Source of the DNA: Billgrantia azerbaijanica
GTDB taxonomy: Bacteria; Pseudomonadota; Gammaproteobacteria; Pseudomonadales; Halomonadaceae
Reading direction: 5' to 3'
Assembly (NCBI GenBank): GCA_004551485.1
Contig: SBLD01000011.1
Span: 62,001 to 126,000, forward strand
Length of the DNA stretch: 64,000 nucleotides
The notes under the pieces were generated by a model, which searched no databases, was not told the origin of the DNA, and saw only the letters and a list, made by a program, of their open reading frames with translations. Below, piece after piece: positions 51,432 to 60,158 of the stretch (its first letter is position 1; the number at the start of each line of letters is the position of its first letter). The position numbers were made by a program, and so were the translations under genes.

Positions 51432-51469
51432 AGGTTTCGACTGCGCCGCTCGTCTTGAGAGGGGCCGTC

Positions 51470-52918
51470 TCACGGGTGGGCGGAAGCCGGCAGCCGTTGG
51501 CTTCGCATCAGCAGGAAGTAGAAGAGCCCACCGAGGGCGGCGCCGATCAGCCAGGCATAGCCGCCGAGTGCCTCCAGGGCCGGCACCCACACCGAGGAGA
51601 TCGAGAAGAGCGCGGCCAGGGCGAACGCGCCCAGGGCTCGCTGGTTCCAGCCCTTGACGTAGTGGTAGGCGCCTTGCGGATCGGCAGAGAACATCTCCTG
51701 GATGTTCAGCCGCTGGCGTTTCACCAGGTAGTAGTCCACCACGATGATGCCGTAGAAGGGGGCGATGACGGCGCCCAGGGCGTTGACGAAGCCGGCGATG
51801 CCGATCTGGCTGATCACCGACACCCACAGCGCCCCGACGAAGAAAGCCACGCACGCGGTGATCAGGCCGCCGATCTTGAAGCTGATGCGGCGGGGGAAGA
51901 GGTTGGCCAGGTCGTAGGCTGGCGGGATGAAGTTGGCCACTAGGTTGATGCCCACGGTGGCGGCGAAGAAGGTCAGGGCGGCAACGATGGTCAGCGGTAG
52001 GGCATCGACGCGGGCGATGATATCCGAGGGGTTGGTCAGGGTCTCGCCGAACAGCGCCAGGGTGCCGGCGGTGATGATCAGGGCGATGAACGAGAAGAAG
52101 GCGATGTTCAGGGGAAGCCCGAGCAGGTTGCCGAGCTTCATGTGCCGCTCGCTCTTCACGAAGCGTGAGAAGTCACCGAAGTTGATCACCACCGCGGCGA
52201 AGTAGGCGATCATGGTGCCGGTGATCGCCAGGAAGGCGGTCAGGGCGCTGCCCTGGTAGTCGCTCTCGCCGCCGAAGATGGTGCCGATCGCCGGGAGCAA
52301 CTCGCTGCCGGCCTGGAACCAGACGATGATCATCAGCGCGACCATGACCACGTAGACCAGGGGGCCCGCCCAGTTGAGGAAGTGCTTGATCCGGTCGATG
52401 CCCTGCCAGAACAGGGCGATCTGGAACAGCCAGACGATCACGAACGACACCCAGCCCACCGCGGTCATGCCCAGCCACTCGCCGCCGGGATCCCCGAACA
52501 GCGCGGTGATCAGCAGCGCCACGGCCGTGGAGGCGAAGTAGGTCTGCACGCCGTACCAGAAGATGCCGATGATGGCGCGCAGCATGGCCGGGAAGTTGGC
52601 ACCGCGTACCCCCAGGCTGGCGCGGACCATCACCGGGAAGGGCACGCCGTACCTGACGCTCGGCTTGCCGGTCAGGTTGACCAGCACCATCACCACGAAG
52701 CCGGCGAGGATGATCGCCGCCATCACCGCCCAGCCGTTGAGGCCGTAGGTCAGGAACAGCGAGGCCGCCAGGGTGTAGCCGAACAGGCTCTGGATATCGT
52801 TCGACCACACGTTGAAGATCTCGAACCAGCCCCAGGAGCGGTCCTGCTTCGGGATGGGGGCCAGGTCGTCGTTGTAGAGGGTCGAGTCGATCTGCGTGAT
52901 GGTCAGGTCGTCAGCCAT
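51470..52918 (-). CDS. NCS1-family permease, copy 1
   Basis: A 482-residue 12-helix symporter of the nucleobase/allantoin/hydantoin family. Marks: SWGWFEIFNVWSNDIQSLFGYTLAASLFLTYGLNGW, GVPFPVMVRASLGVRGANFPAMLRAIIGIFWYGVQTYFAST, and YYLVKRQRLNIQEMF. It is closely similar (roughly 80% or more by eye over the C-terminal half) to copy 2 immediately upstream, indicating a tandem duplication. The substrate is presumably allantoin, hydantoin or a purine/pyrimidine base. A terminator stands between the two copies. Confidence 0.88.
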   Translation of the reverse strand: MADDLTITQIDSTLYNDDLAPIPKQDRSWGWFEIFNVWSNDIQSLFGYTLAASLFLTYGLNGWAVMAAIILAGFVVMVLVNLTGKPSVRYGVPFPVMVRASLGVRGANFPAMLRAIIGIFWYGVQTYFASTAVALLITALFGDPGGEWLGMTAVGWVSFVIVWLFQIALFWQGIDRIKHFLNWAGPLVYVVMVALMIIVWFQAGSELLPAIGTIFGGESDYQGSALTAFLAITGTMIAYFAAVVINFGDFSRFVKSERHMKLGNLLGLPLNIAFFSFIALIITAGTLALFGETLTNPSDIIARVDALPLTIVAALTFFAATVGINLVANFIPPAYDLANLFPRRISFKIGGLITACVAFFVGALWVSVISQIGIAGFVNALGAVIAPFYGIIVVDYYLVKRQRLNIQEMFSADPQGAYHYVKGWNQRALGAFALAALFSISSVWVPALEALGGYAWLIGAALGGLFYFLLMRSQRLPASAHP

Positions 52919-52993
52919 GGTGGCGCATCCTATGCGGGAGGGCGAGGCTTCCTCTCAGGATAGTCAAGGGCGCCGGACTTGAGGCCGTCATGC

Positions 52994-53022
52994 AAAAACC
53001 CCCGAGCCTGGTGGCTCGGGGG
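52994..53022 (-). terminator. Rho-independent terminator after NCS1 copy 2
   Basis: On the minus strand, a 10-bp stem CCCCCGAGCC / GGCTCGGGGG (loop ACCA) followed by TTTTT, just downstream of the copy 2 stop. Confidence 0.88.
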
Positions 53023-53044
53023 TGGCGGCGGGAGGAGGGTGGCG

Positions 53045-54502
53045 TCAGGCGCCGGCCGCTACGCTGGCGGGACGATAGCCGCGCATCAGGCCGTAGTAGA
53101 TGAGCCCGCCCAGCGCCGCGCCCATCATCCAGCCGTAGCCGTCGAGGCCGGACAGGGCCGGCACCAGCACCGTGGAGAGCGAGAACAGCGCCGCGCCGCC
53201 GAAGGCCAGGAGCGCCCGGGTGTTCCAGCCGTTGACGTAGTAGTAGGCGGTGCCCGGCTCCGAGGAGAACAGCTGCTGCATGTCGAGGTGCTGGTGCTTC
53301 ACCAGGTAGTAGTCCACCACGATGATGCCGTAGAAGGGCGCGACCACGGCCCCGAGCGCGTTGACGAAGCCCGGCACGCCGATCTGGCTGATCACCGACA
53401 CCCACAGGGCGCCGACGAAGAAGGCCACGCATGCGGTGATCAGGCCGCCCACCTTGAAGGTGATCTTGCTGGGGAAGAGGTTGGCCAGGTCGTAGGCCGG
53501 CGGGATGAAGTTGGCCACCAGGTTGATGCCCACGGTGGCGGCGAAGAAGGTCAGGGCGGCGACGATGGTCAGCGGCAGCGAGTCGACCCGCTCGACGATG
53601 TCTGCCGGGTTGGTCAGGGCGTCGCCGAACAGCACCAGGGTGCCGGCGGTGATGATCAGGGCGATGAACGAGAAGAAGGCCACGTTGAGCGGCAGCCCCA
53701 GCAGGTTGCCGAGCTTCATCTGGCGTTCGCTCGTCACGAAACGGGTGAAGTCGCCGAAGTTGATCACCACCGCGGCGAAGTAGGCGACCATGGTGCCGAC
53801 GATGGCCAGGAAGGCACCGACGGCGCTGCCGGAGCGCTCGCCATCGGCGCTGAAGATGCTGCTCACCGCAGGCAGCAACTCGCCGCCGGCCTGGAACCAC
53901 ACGATGACCATCAGCGCGACCATGACCACGTAGACCAGCGGGCCGGCCCAGTTGAGGAAGTGCTTGATGCGCTCGATGCCGGACCAGAAGATCGCGATCT
54001 GGAACAGCCACACGATCACGAACGACACCCAGGCCACCCCCGAGAGGCCGAGGAAGGTGCTGCCGTCGCCGGCGCCGAACAGGGCGGTGAGCAGCAGCGC
54101 CACGGCGGTGGAGGCGAAGTAGGTCTGCACGCCGTACCAGAAGATGCCGATGATGGCGCGCAGCATCGCCGGCAGGTTGGCGCCGCGCACGCCCATGCTG
54201 GCGCGCACCATCACCGGGAAGGGAATGCCGTATTTCACGCTGGGCTTGCCGGTCAGATTGACCAGGAACATCACGATCACGCCGGCGAGGATGATCGCCG
54301 CCATGACCGCCCAGCCGTTGAGGCCGTAGGTCAGGAACAGCGAGGCCGCCAGAGTGTAGCCGAACAGGCTCTGGATGTCGTTGGACCAGACATTGAAGAT
54401 TTCGAAGGCCCCCCAGCTGCGCTTGTCGTGCGGCAGCGGGGCGAGGTCTTCGTTGTACAGCGTCGGATCGATGTGCTGGATGTCCAGCTCGCTCTCTTTC
54501 AT
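53045..54502 (-). CDS. NCS1-family permease, copy 2
   Basis: A 485-residue NCS1 symporter, paralogue of copy 1 with the same motif order (NVWSNDIQSLFGYTLAAS, VMVRASMGVRGANLPAMLRAIIGIFWYGVQTYF, GDFTRFVTSERQMKLGNLLGLP). It may take a different ureide or base. ATG 54502 was chosen (MKESELDIQHIDPTLYN); an upstream in-frame ATG at 54547 adds an Asn/Asp-rich stretch with no conservation. It lies 72 bp after the third NCS1 gene and ends at a terminator, so it is probably the last gene of the racemase operon. Confidence 0.88.
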   Translation of the reverse strand: MKESELDIQHIDPTLYNEDLAPLPHDKRSWGAFEIFNVWSNDIQSLFGYTLAASLFLTYGLNGWAVMAAIILAGVIVMFLVNLTGKPSVKYGIPFPVMVRASMGVRGANLPAMLRAIIGIFWYGVQTYFASTAVALLLTALFGAGDGSTFLGLSGVAWVSFVIVWLFQIAIFWSGIERIKHFLNWAGPLVYVVMVALMVIVWFQAGGELLPAVSSIFSADGERSGSAVGAFLAIVGTMVAYFAAVVINFGDFTRFVTSERQMKLGNLLGLPLNVAFFSFIALIITAGTLVLFGDALTNPADIVERVDSLPLTIVAALTFFAATVGINLVANFIPPAYDLANLFPSKITFKVGGLITACVAFFVGALWVSVISQIGVPGFVNALGAVVAPFYGIIVVDYYLVKHQHLDMQQLFSSEPGTAYYYVNGWNTRALLAFGGAALFSLSTVLVPALSGLDGYGWMMGAALGGLIYYGLMRGYRPASVAAGA

Positions 54503-54574
54503 GTCGTCGTCACCGTTGTCGTTGTCATTGGTGGGCCCGCCCGGCACGGCCGGGCGGGCGATCGGGTCGCGCCG

Positions 54575-55954
54575 TCACTGACGGAAGCGCTGGCAGGGGG
54601 TCCAGTACTGCATCAGCAGGTAGTAGGTGAGGCCGGCGGGAATCAGGCTCGCGTACCAGGAGACCGCCGAGAAGCTCAGTGCCGCCACGATGCCCACCGC
54701 AGTGGCCACCAGCGCCGCATAGTTGACACCCTGGTAGGGGCCGGTCTCGTCATACAGCTTGCCGAGATCCAGGCTGCGACGGCGGATCACGTAGTAGTCG
54801 ACCACCAGTACGGCGAAGATGGGGCCGAGGAACGCGGAATAGGTTTGCACGAAGAGCTGCAGGCCGGCGGCGGAGTCGGGCTGCACCAGCTTCCAGGGGA
54901 AGGTGGCGAAGGCGAGCAGGCCGACGAGCACGGTGGAGGTGCGGAACTTGAGCTTGAAGACGTCCATCAGCACGTAGGTCGGCGGCACCACGTTGTTGAG
55001 CACGTTGGTGGTGACCTGGGCGAAGGCGATGAACAGCAGGGTGGTCATCAGCAGCGGGGTGTTGTCCACGGCATTGGCGAACACCTGGATGGGGTCGGCG
55101 GTGCCGGTGGCCTCGGAGACCATGAAGCCGATCAGGCCCATGAACAGCGTGCAGGGCAGGATCGACATGGCGTAGATGGTGGTCAACAGGCCCGGGCCGG
55201 TGCCGCGCTTGTGTTCGCGGGCGTAGTCGCCGACGTTGAGCATCATGGTGCTGTAGATGCCCAGGAAGAGCATGGTGGCGCCCCAGAACGGCACGCCCCA
55301 GGAGCCTTCCATGGTCAGCAGGTTGGCGGAGAGCACGTCGCCGTAGCGCTGCACCGTGCTGTAGAACATGTAGACCAGCGAGGCGAGGATGAAGGCGCTG
55401 CCGACGTTCTCCAGCCACTTGATGCCCTGGAAGCCCATCACCGACAGGCCGATCTGCAGGAACTGGAAGGCGATGAAGTAGAACACCAGGTTGTCGAAGC
55501 CGAACAGGGTCGCGGAGACCATGTTCAGGGCGCCGGCGCCGATCCAGCTCTGGAAGCCGTACCACACCACGGCGGGCACGGCGCGCACCAGCCCCGGCAG
55601 GCGGGTGCCGGAGAAGCCGAAGGCGCTGCGCGCCTGGACCATGAAGGGGATGCCGTACTTGTAGCCGGCGGCGCCATTGATGGCGAGCGCGATGCCGATC
55701 ACGAAGCAGCCGATGGCGATGGCGAGGGTGGCCTGGATCAGGTTCAGCGTGCCCACCACGCTGGAGCCCATGGTGAAGGTGCCGATCGAGACGCAGCCAC
55801 CGAACCAGGCCAGGAAGTAGGAGGTGCGCCCCATGATGCGCGTCGTCTGGGGCGCCAGCGATTCATCCCCCGGCGCCTTGGTGGCATCGGCCACCTCCGG
55901 TGACGGAGTGACGGCCGGGTCGGCGGCCGGGCTGTGGGGAGTGGGATGACTCAT
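54575..55954 (-). CDS. NCS1-family permease, divergent third member
   Basis: A 459-residue symporter of the cytosine-permease-like NCS1 branch, distinct from the two tandem copies: RIMGRTSYFLAWFGGCVSIGTFTMGSSVVGTL, KYGIPFMVQARSAFGFSGTRLPGLVRAVPAVVWYGFQSWIGAGAL, and LGPIFAVLVVDYYVIRRRSLDL. The first ~35 residues are Pro/Ala-rich and non-conserved. It lies between the racemase and copy 2 in the same direction. Likely substrates are hydantoins or allantoin-related compounds. Confidence 0.88.
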   Translation of the reverse strand: MSHPTPHSPAADPAVTPSPEVADATKAPGDESLAPQTTRIMGRTSYFLAWFGGCVSIGTFTMGSSVVGTLNLIQATLAIAIGCFVIGIALAINGAAGYKYGIPFMVQARSAFGFSGTRLPGLVRAVPAVVWYGFQSWIGAGALNMVSATLFGFDNLVFYFIAFQFLQIGLSVMGFQGIKWLENVGSAFILASLVYMFYSTVQRYGDVLSANLLTMEGSWGVPFWGATMLFLGIYSTMMLNVGDYAREHKRGTGPGLLTTIYAMSILPCTLFMGLIGFMVSEATGTADPIQVFANAVDNTPLLMTTLLFIAFAQVTTNVLNNVVPPTYVLMDVFKLKFRTSTVLVGLLAFATFPWKLVQPDSAAGLQLFVQTYSAFLGPIFAVLVVDYYVIRRRSLDLGKLYDETGPYQGVNYAALVATAVGIVAALSFSAVSWYASLIPAGLTYYLLMQYWTPCQRFRQ

Positions 55955-56078
55955 GGTGATGTCCTCGCAAGTCGTTGCTCTACGTTGTGGTTGTCTCCCG
56001 GCATCGTGGCCGGGGAGGCTTGCGGCTTGGCGTGCGCCTGTGGCGTCTTGTCGTTATGGGAAGCAGGAAACGTGCCGA

Positions 56079-56825
56079 TCAGCGGGCCGGGCGGAGACCG
56101 GAGTAGCCCTCGAAGCGTCCGGTGAAGGCCTTGGGCCGCGGGTAGGCGAGGTCGCCGTGCTTGCTGGTGCCGAGCCCCAGGCCGACCAGCGCCTCGGCGA
56201 GCTTGACCCCGGCGGTGACTCCCTCCACGACCGGCAGGCCGACCGCCTCGCTGATCGCGTCGGTGAGCTTGGCCATGCCGCCGCAGCCGAGCACGATGGC
56301 GCCGATGCCGTCCTCGTCGCGGGCGCGGCGGCACTCGTCGACGATGCGCCCGAAGGCGTTCTCGCCGTTCTCCTCCAGGTCGAGCACCGGGATCTCGGCG
56401 GCGCGCACGCGCCGGCAGTGGTGGCGGAAGCCGTACTGCTCCAGCAGGTGCTCGGCGATGATGGCGGTGCGGCCCAGGGTGGTGACGATCGAGAAGCGCG
56501 TGCTGATCAGCGTGGCCATGTGGAAGGCCGCCTCGGCGATGCCGACCACCGGGGCGCGCGTCAGCTCGCGCCCCGCCAGCAGGCCGGGGTCGCCGAAGCA
56601 GGCGATCACGTAGGCGTCGGTGGCGTCGCGCTCCCCGTGGAGGATCTCGTCGACCACGCCGACCGCGCTGATCGCCTCGTCGAAGTGACTCTCGATGGAG
56701 ACCGGACCGCCATCGGGCTGGGTGGCAACGATCTCGGTGCCGGGGGCGGCGATGCGGCGCGCTGCCTCGCCGATCGCCGTCGTCATGGCCGAAGTGGTGT
56801 TGGGGTTGATGACCCGGATGCGCAT
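56079..56825 (-). CDS. Asp/Glu/hydantoin racemase (allantoin racemase type)
   Basis: A 248-residue racemase fold with the two catalytic cysteines at Cys76 (VIACFGDPGLLAGRE) and Cys181 (IVLGCGGMAKLTDAI). N-terminal RIRVINPNTTSAMT is typical of hydantoin/allantoin racemases. Beside allantoinase and NCS1 carriers it most likely interconverts allantoin enantiomers so that both can be hydrolysed. First gene of a minus-strand unit with the NCS1 genes; a TTGTACACAA box stands 42 bp upstream. Confidence 0.88.
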   Translation of the reverse strand: MRIRVINPNTTSAMTTAIGEAARRIAAPGTEIVATQPDGGPVSIESHFDEAISAVGVVDEILHGERDATDAYVIACFGDPGLLAGRELTRAPVVGIAEAAFHMATLISTRFSIVTTLGRTAIIAEHLLEQYGFRHHCRRVRAAEIPVLDLEENGENAFGRIVDECRRARDEDGIGAIVLGCGGMAKLTDAISEAVGLPVVEGVTAGVKLAEALVGLGLGTSKHGDLAYPRPKAFTGRFEGYSGLRPAR

Positions 56826-57169
56826 GGAGACGCCTCTCGTTGCTTTGTGGACAAGGAATTATTGTTTTGTACACAAAGATAGGCGGCCGATGCCCGATGC
56901 GCAAGTCATCTGGTCGACGCCTGTGGCGCCTCTATTTTCCTTTTAAAAACAGATATTTGGATTTGTCATTGGGGAAGGGTATCGATATGGAGTGGATGAA
57001 ACTTAAGTCTAAGGCTGCTGCCTGATGAGCGAAGAGTCGACTATCGTGCCGCAATGCTGTATACAGAATCCCGTTGTCCATGCCGCCAATGGTGGGGGTT
57101 TCGCCACAATGCCGGCGTTTCCGTGGCGGAGAGCGGCCGACGGTGGGGTTGAGAAAGCGGTTTGACTTT

Positions 57170-57179
57170 TTGTATACAA
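57170..57179. promoter_or_regulatory. TTGTATACAA box (best palindrome of the set)
   Basis: A perfect 10-bp palindrome inside TTTTTGTATACAAAATA, about 190 bp upstream of puuE. It defines the consensus for the other seven boxes. Confidence 0.75.
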
Positions 57180-57290
57180 AATATAGGCTGAAGAGAGCGA
57201 CGCCGTGATCGCCTCCCTGTCCGCTGCTCAACGTCTGTCTCCGGCCGGTGATCGGACCTTGCAAAGCGCGGAGCAGAAGCATAGCTTGTA

Positions 57291-57300
57291 TTGTATACAT
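57291..57300. promoter_or_regulatory. TTGTATACAT box near puuE
   Basis: Nine of ten consensus positions, 60 bp before the puuE ATG, a position overlapping the likely promoter and so suited to repression. Confidence 0.7.
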
Positions 57301-57359
57301 AAATTGTTGCACGTGGGTGTGGCCCACTGTGCGAGCCAACAACAAGACAGGACACCGCC

Positions 57360-58310
57360 ATGCACACTTCGGCAGACCGCCCCGTCCACCGCGACTATCC
57401 CCGTGACCTGATCGGCTACGGCCGCACGCCGCCCCACGCCAACTGGCCCGGCAACGCACGGATCGCCGTACAGTTCGTGCTCAACTACGAGGAGGGCGGC
57501 GAGAACTGCGTGCTGCACGGCGACGCCGGCTCCGAGCAGTTCCTCTCCGAGATCATCGGCGCACCGGCCTTTCCCGACCGCCACCTGAGCATGGAGTCGA
57601 TCTACGAGTACGGCTCGCGCGCCGGGGTCTGGCGCATCCTGCGCGAGTTCGAGCGCCGCGGTTTGCCGCTCACCGTGTTCGGCGTGGCCATGGCGCTGGA
57701 GCGCCACCCCGAGGTGGCCCACGCCTTCAAGGAGCTGGGCCACGAGATCGCCTGCCACGGCTACCGCTGGATCCACTACCAGGAGGTCCCGGAGGCGGTC
57801 GAGCGCGAGCACCTGCGGCAGGCCATGGCGATCTTCCAGCGCCTCTACGGCGAGAAGCCGCTGGGCTGGTACACCGGCCGCGACAGCCCCAACACCCGCC
57901 GGCTGGTGCTCGACGAAGGCGGCTTCCTCTACGACAGCGACTACTACGGCGACGACCTGCCGTTCTGGACGCGCGCGACGGACAGCCAGGGCCAGGCACA
58001 CGACCACCTGATCGTGCCCTACACCCTGGACAGCAACGACATGCGCTTCGCCGCGCCGCAGGGCTTCAACACCGCCGAGCACTTCTTCACCTACCTGCGC
58101 GACGCCTTCGACGTGCTCTACGCGGAAGGGGAGGAGGCACCGAAGATGCTCTCGGTGGGCATGCATTGCCGGCTGCTCGGCCGTCCCGGCCGTTTCCGCG
58201 CCCTGCAGCGCTTCCTCGACCATATCGAGGCGCACGACCGGGTGTGGGTGACGCGGCGCGTCGATATCGCCCGCCACTGGGCCGAGCACCATCCGGCGCC
58301 GGCGCGTTAA
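57360..58310 (+). CDS. puuE: Allantoinase (polysaccharide-deacetylase-like)
   Basis: A 316-residue PuuE-type allantoinase with a NodB-like fold, unrelated to the amidohydrolase AllB. Pieces seen: DYPRDLIGYGRTPPHANWPGNARIAVQFVLNYEEGGENCVLHGD, RAGVWRILREFERRGLPLTVFGVAMALERHP, LGHEIACHGYRWIHYQ and MLSVGMHCRLLGRPGR. It opens allantoin to allantoate. Start ATG 57360 follows the operator-rich gap. Followed by repeat copy B and the ureidoglycine aminohydrolase gene. Confidence 0.92.
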   Translation: MHTSADRPVHRDYPRDLIGYGRTPPHANWPGNARIAVQFVLNYEEGGENCVLHGDAGSEQFLSEIIGAPAFPDRHLSMESIYEYGSRAGVWRILREFERRGLPLTVFGVAMALERHPEVAHAFKELGHEIACHGYRWIHYQEVPEAVEREHLRQAMAIFQRLYGEKPLGWYTGRDSPNTRRLVLDEGGFLYDSDYYGDDLPFWTRATDSQGQAHDHLIVPYTLDSNDMRFAAPQGFNTAEHFFTYLRDAFDVLYAEGEEAPKMLSVGMHCRLLGRPGRFRALQRFLDHIEAHDRVWVTRRVDIARHWAEHHPAPAR

Positions 58311-58346
58311 CTGTCAAATCCCGACCGGGCAGCCAGGCTGCCCGAC

Positions 58347-58459
58347 GAGGGGCACCGGGGACAGGCCGAAGAGGAGGTCCGATGCCAGGGATGGCATCGG
58401 TAGCGCCCAGGGAAGGGTTCACAGCGCCTCCTCGGCGGCCTGGCACCGGTTCAGCCCCG
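58347..58459 (+). repeat. Structured intergenic repeat, copy B
   Basis: Same three-stem architecture as copy A, in the direction of transcription. Inner hairpin CCGATGCC-AGGGAT-GGCATCGG with a perfect 8-bp stem; middle stem GAGGAGG / CCTCCTC; outer stem ACAGGCCG with CGGCCTGG. The unpaired block GGTAGCGCCCAGGGA is shared with copies C and D. It lies between puuE and the aminohydrolase gene. Confidence 0.88.
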
Positions 58460-58517
58460 AGAGACGAATCCGTCGTGATAGCTTGAGCCCTATCTCGGCA
58501 CCCTTTCAGGACATCTC

Positions 58518-59351
58518 ATGAGCCATCGCACCTACTACGCCCCGCACGGCGGCCATCCGCCCCAGACCCAACTGCTCTCCGACCGGGCGGTGTTCACCGA
58601 GGCCTACGCCTTCATCCCCAAGGGGGTGATGCGCGACATCGTCACCAGCAACCTGCCGTTCTGGGAGGCCACCCGCCTGTGGGTGCTGGCGCGCCCGCTC
58701 TCCGGCTTCGCCGAGACCTTCTCGCAGTACATCATGGAGGTCGGCCCCGGCGGCGGCAGTGAGCGTCCCGAGCTCGATCCCCAGGCGGAGGGCGTGCTCT
58801 TCGTGGTCGAGGGCGAGATGACGTTGACGATCGCCGGCGAGTGCCACGCCATGGCGCCGGGCGGCTATGCCTTTCTGCCACCGGGCAGCCGCTGGCAGGT
58901 GCGCAACGAATCCGACGCCCCGGTGCGCTTCCACTGGGTGCGCAAGGCCTACGAATTCGTCGAGGGCATCGAGGTTCCCGAGGCGTTCGTCGTCAACGAG
59001 AACGACATTGCGCCGAACGAGATGCCGGACACCGAGGGGCGCTGGGCGACGACGCGCTTCGTCGACCCCGAGGACGTGCGCCACGACATGCACGTCAACA
59101 TCGTCACCTTTCAGCCCGGGGCGGTGATCCCCTTCGACGAGACCCACGTGATGGAGCACGGCCTCTACGTGCTCGAGGGCAAGGCGGTCTACCACCTCAA
59201 CCAGGACTGGGTCGAGGTCGAGGCCGGCGACTTCATGTGGCTGCGCGCCTTCTGCCCCCAGGCCTGCTACGCCGGCGGCCCGGGACCGTTCCGCTATCTG
59301 CTCTACAAGGACGTCAATCGCCACGCCACGCTGCGGCTCGGGGCTCGCTGA
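58518..59351 (+). CDS. (S)-ureidoglycine aminohydrolase
   Basis: A 277-residue bicupin. The N-terminal cupin (SQYIMEVGPGGGSERPELDPQAEGVLFVVEGEMTLTI) and C-terminal cupin (HVNIVTFQPGAVIPFDETHVMEHGLYVLEGKAVYHLNQDWVEVEAGDFMWLRAFCPQACYAGG) carry the metal ligands in the second half (Glu, His and Gln positions). It releases ammonia from (S)-ureidoglycine to give (S)-ureidoglycolate. E. coli AllE (YlbA) and plant UGLYAH are the named relatives. Flanked on both sides by inverted copies of the structured repeat. Confidence 0.92.
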   Translation: MSHRTYYAPHGGHPPQTQLLSDRAVFTEAYAFIPKGVMRDIVTSNLPFWEATRLWVLARPLSGFAETFSQYIMEVGPGGGSERPELDPQAEGVLFVVEGEMTLTIAGECHAMAPGGYAFLPPGSRWQVRNESDAPVRFHWVRKAYEFVEGIEVPEAFVVNENDIAPNEMPDTEGRWATTRFVDPEDVRHDMHVNIVTFQPGAVIPFDETHVMEHGLYVLEGKAVYHLNQDWVEVEAGDFMWLRAFCPQACYAGGPGPFRYLLYKDVNRHATLRLGAR

Positions 59352-59401
59352 GCAAGTAAGGGGGGGCGCCTGGGTGTTGGTGCCTGACGTCGCTCGAGGC
59401 G

Positions 59402-59505
59402 GCTCCGGTGACAAGTCGCCGAGGGGCGCTGTGAACCCGTCCCTGGGCGCTACCTACGCCATCCATGGCGTAGGCCCCCCTCTTCGACCTGTCTCCGGTG
59501 CCTCT
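59402..59505 (-). repeat. Structured intergenic repeat, copy C (inverted)
   Basis: Read on the minus strand it matches copy B but with paired changes: inner hairpin CCTACGCC-ATGGAT-GGCGTAGG, middle stem GAGGGG / CCCCTC, outer stem ACAGGTCG / CGACTTGT. It is opposite to the genes around it. With copy B it brackets the aminohydrolase gene as inverted repeats about 1 kb apart. Confidence 0.88.
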
Positions 59506-59586
59506 CGCAGTGGGCAGTTGCAGGCGAGCCGGCAGACCAGCCCCTCCACTGAGAGATCGACAATGGGCCTGTTGAAGGAGATAGCC

Positions 59587-60075
59587 ATGTTGGAACTGAA
59601 AGCCGAGCCGCTGACGCCGGAGGCCTTCGCCCCCTTCGGCGACGTCATCGATACCCGCACGGCGGAGTGGTTCCCCATCAACGCCGGGCGCACCCGGCGC
59701 TACCACGACCTGGCCCGGGTCGAGACCCTGGGCGAGCAGGCGCGGGCGTTGATCAGCATCTTCGTCAGCCAGCCGGTGACTCTGCCGCTCGAACTCGACT
59801 TCCTCGAGCGCCACCCGCTGGGCAGCCAGGCCTTCATGCCGCTCCACGAGGAGCGTTTCCTGGTCGTGGTAGCGCCGCCGGGGGACGCCATCGACCCCGC
59901 CGCGGTGCGCGCCTTCGTCACCGACGGCCGCCAGGGCGTCAACTACCGCGCCGGCACCTGGCACGCCATCCAGTCGGTGCTGGAGCGCGAAGGCGAGTTC
60001 CTGGTCGTCGACCGCGGCGGCGAGGGCCATAACTGCGACGAGCATCCACTCGCGGTCCGCGTGACCCTGGACTGA
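59587..60075 (+). CDS. allA: Ureidoglycolate lyase
   Basis: A 162-residue AllA/UGL-type cupin: LKAEPLTPEAFAPFGDVI at the N-terminus, INAGRTRRYHDLARV, LERHPLGSQAFMPLHEERFLVVVAPPG and VNYRAGTWHAIQSVLE. It splits ureidoglycolate into glyoxylate and urea. ATG 59587 follows GAAGGAGATAGCC; an earlier in-frame ATG at 59563 precedes that site. A strong terminator stands just downstream. Confidence 0.92.
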   Translation: MLELKAEPLTPEAFAPFGDVIDTRTAEWFPINAGRTRRYHDLARVETLGEQARALISIFVSQPVTLPLELDFLERHPLGSQAFMPLHEERFLVVVAPPGDAIDPAAVRAFVTDGRQGVNYRAGTWHAIQSVLEREGEFLVVDRGGEGHNCDEHPLAVRVTLD

Positions 60076-60107
60076 CCCGGGAAGGCCTCCCCGGCAGCGT
60101 CATTGAC

Positions 60108-60140
60108 AACCCAAGCAGCTGATGCTGCTTGGGTTTTTTT
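60108..60140 (+). terminator. Rho-independent terminator after allA
   Basis: A perfect 12-bp stem AACCCAAGCAGC / GCTGCTTGGGTT with loop TGAT, running into a T7 tract. Separates the puuE-allA unit from gcl. Confidence 0.93.
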
Positions 60141-60158
60141 GTGCCATGAGGTTTTTTG

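Larger units (their letters stand above)
56826..57359. promoter_or_regulatory. Divergent regulatory region with four operator boxes
   Basis: 534 bp between the racemase (minus) and allantoinase (plus) genes. Boxes: TTGTACACAA at 56867, CTGTATACAG at 57057, TTGTATACAA at 57170 and TTGTATACAT at 57291. The outermost two lie close to the two start codons. The stretch 56940-56985 is strongly AT-rich. A 12-codon frame (56981-57025, MEWMKLKSKAAA) with a GGGGAAGGG site is the only gene-like item. Confidence 0.75.

Noticed and set aside
52979-55903. A 974-codon + strand frame opposite the NCS1 genes
   Set aside because: Antisense shadow of three membrane-protein genes; its apparent repeats merely mirror the NCS1 duplication.
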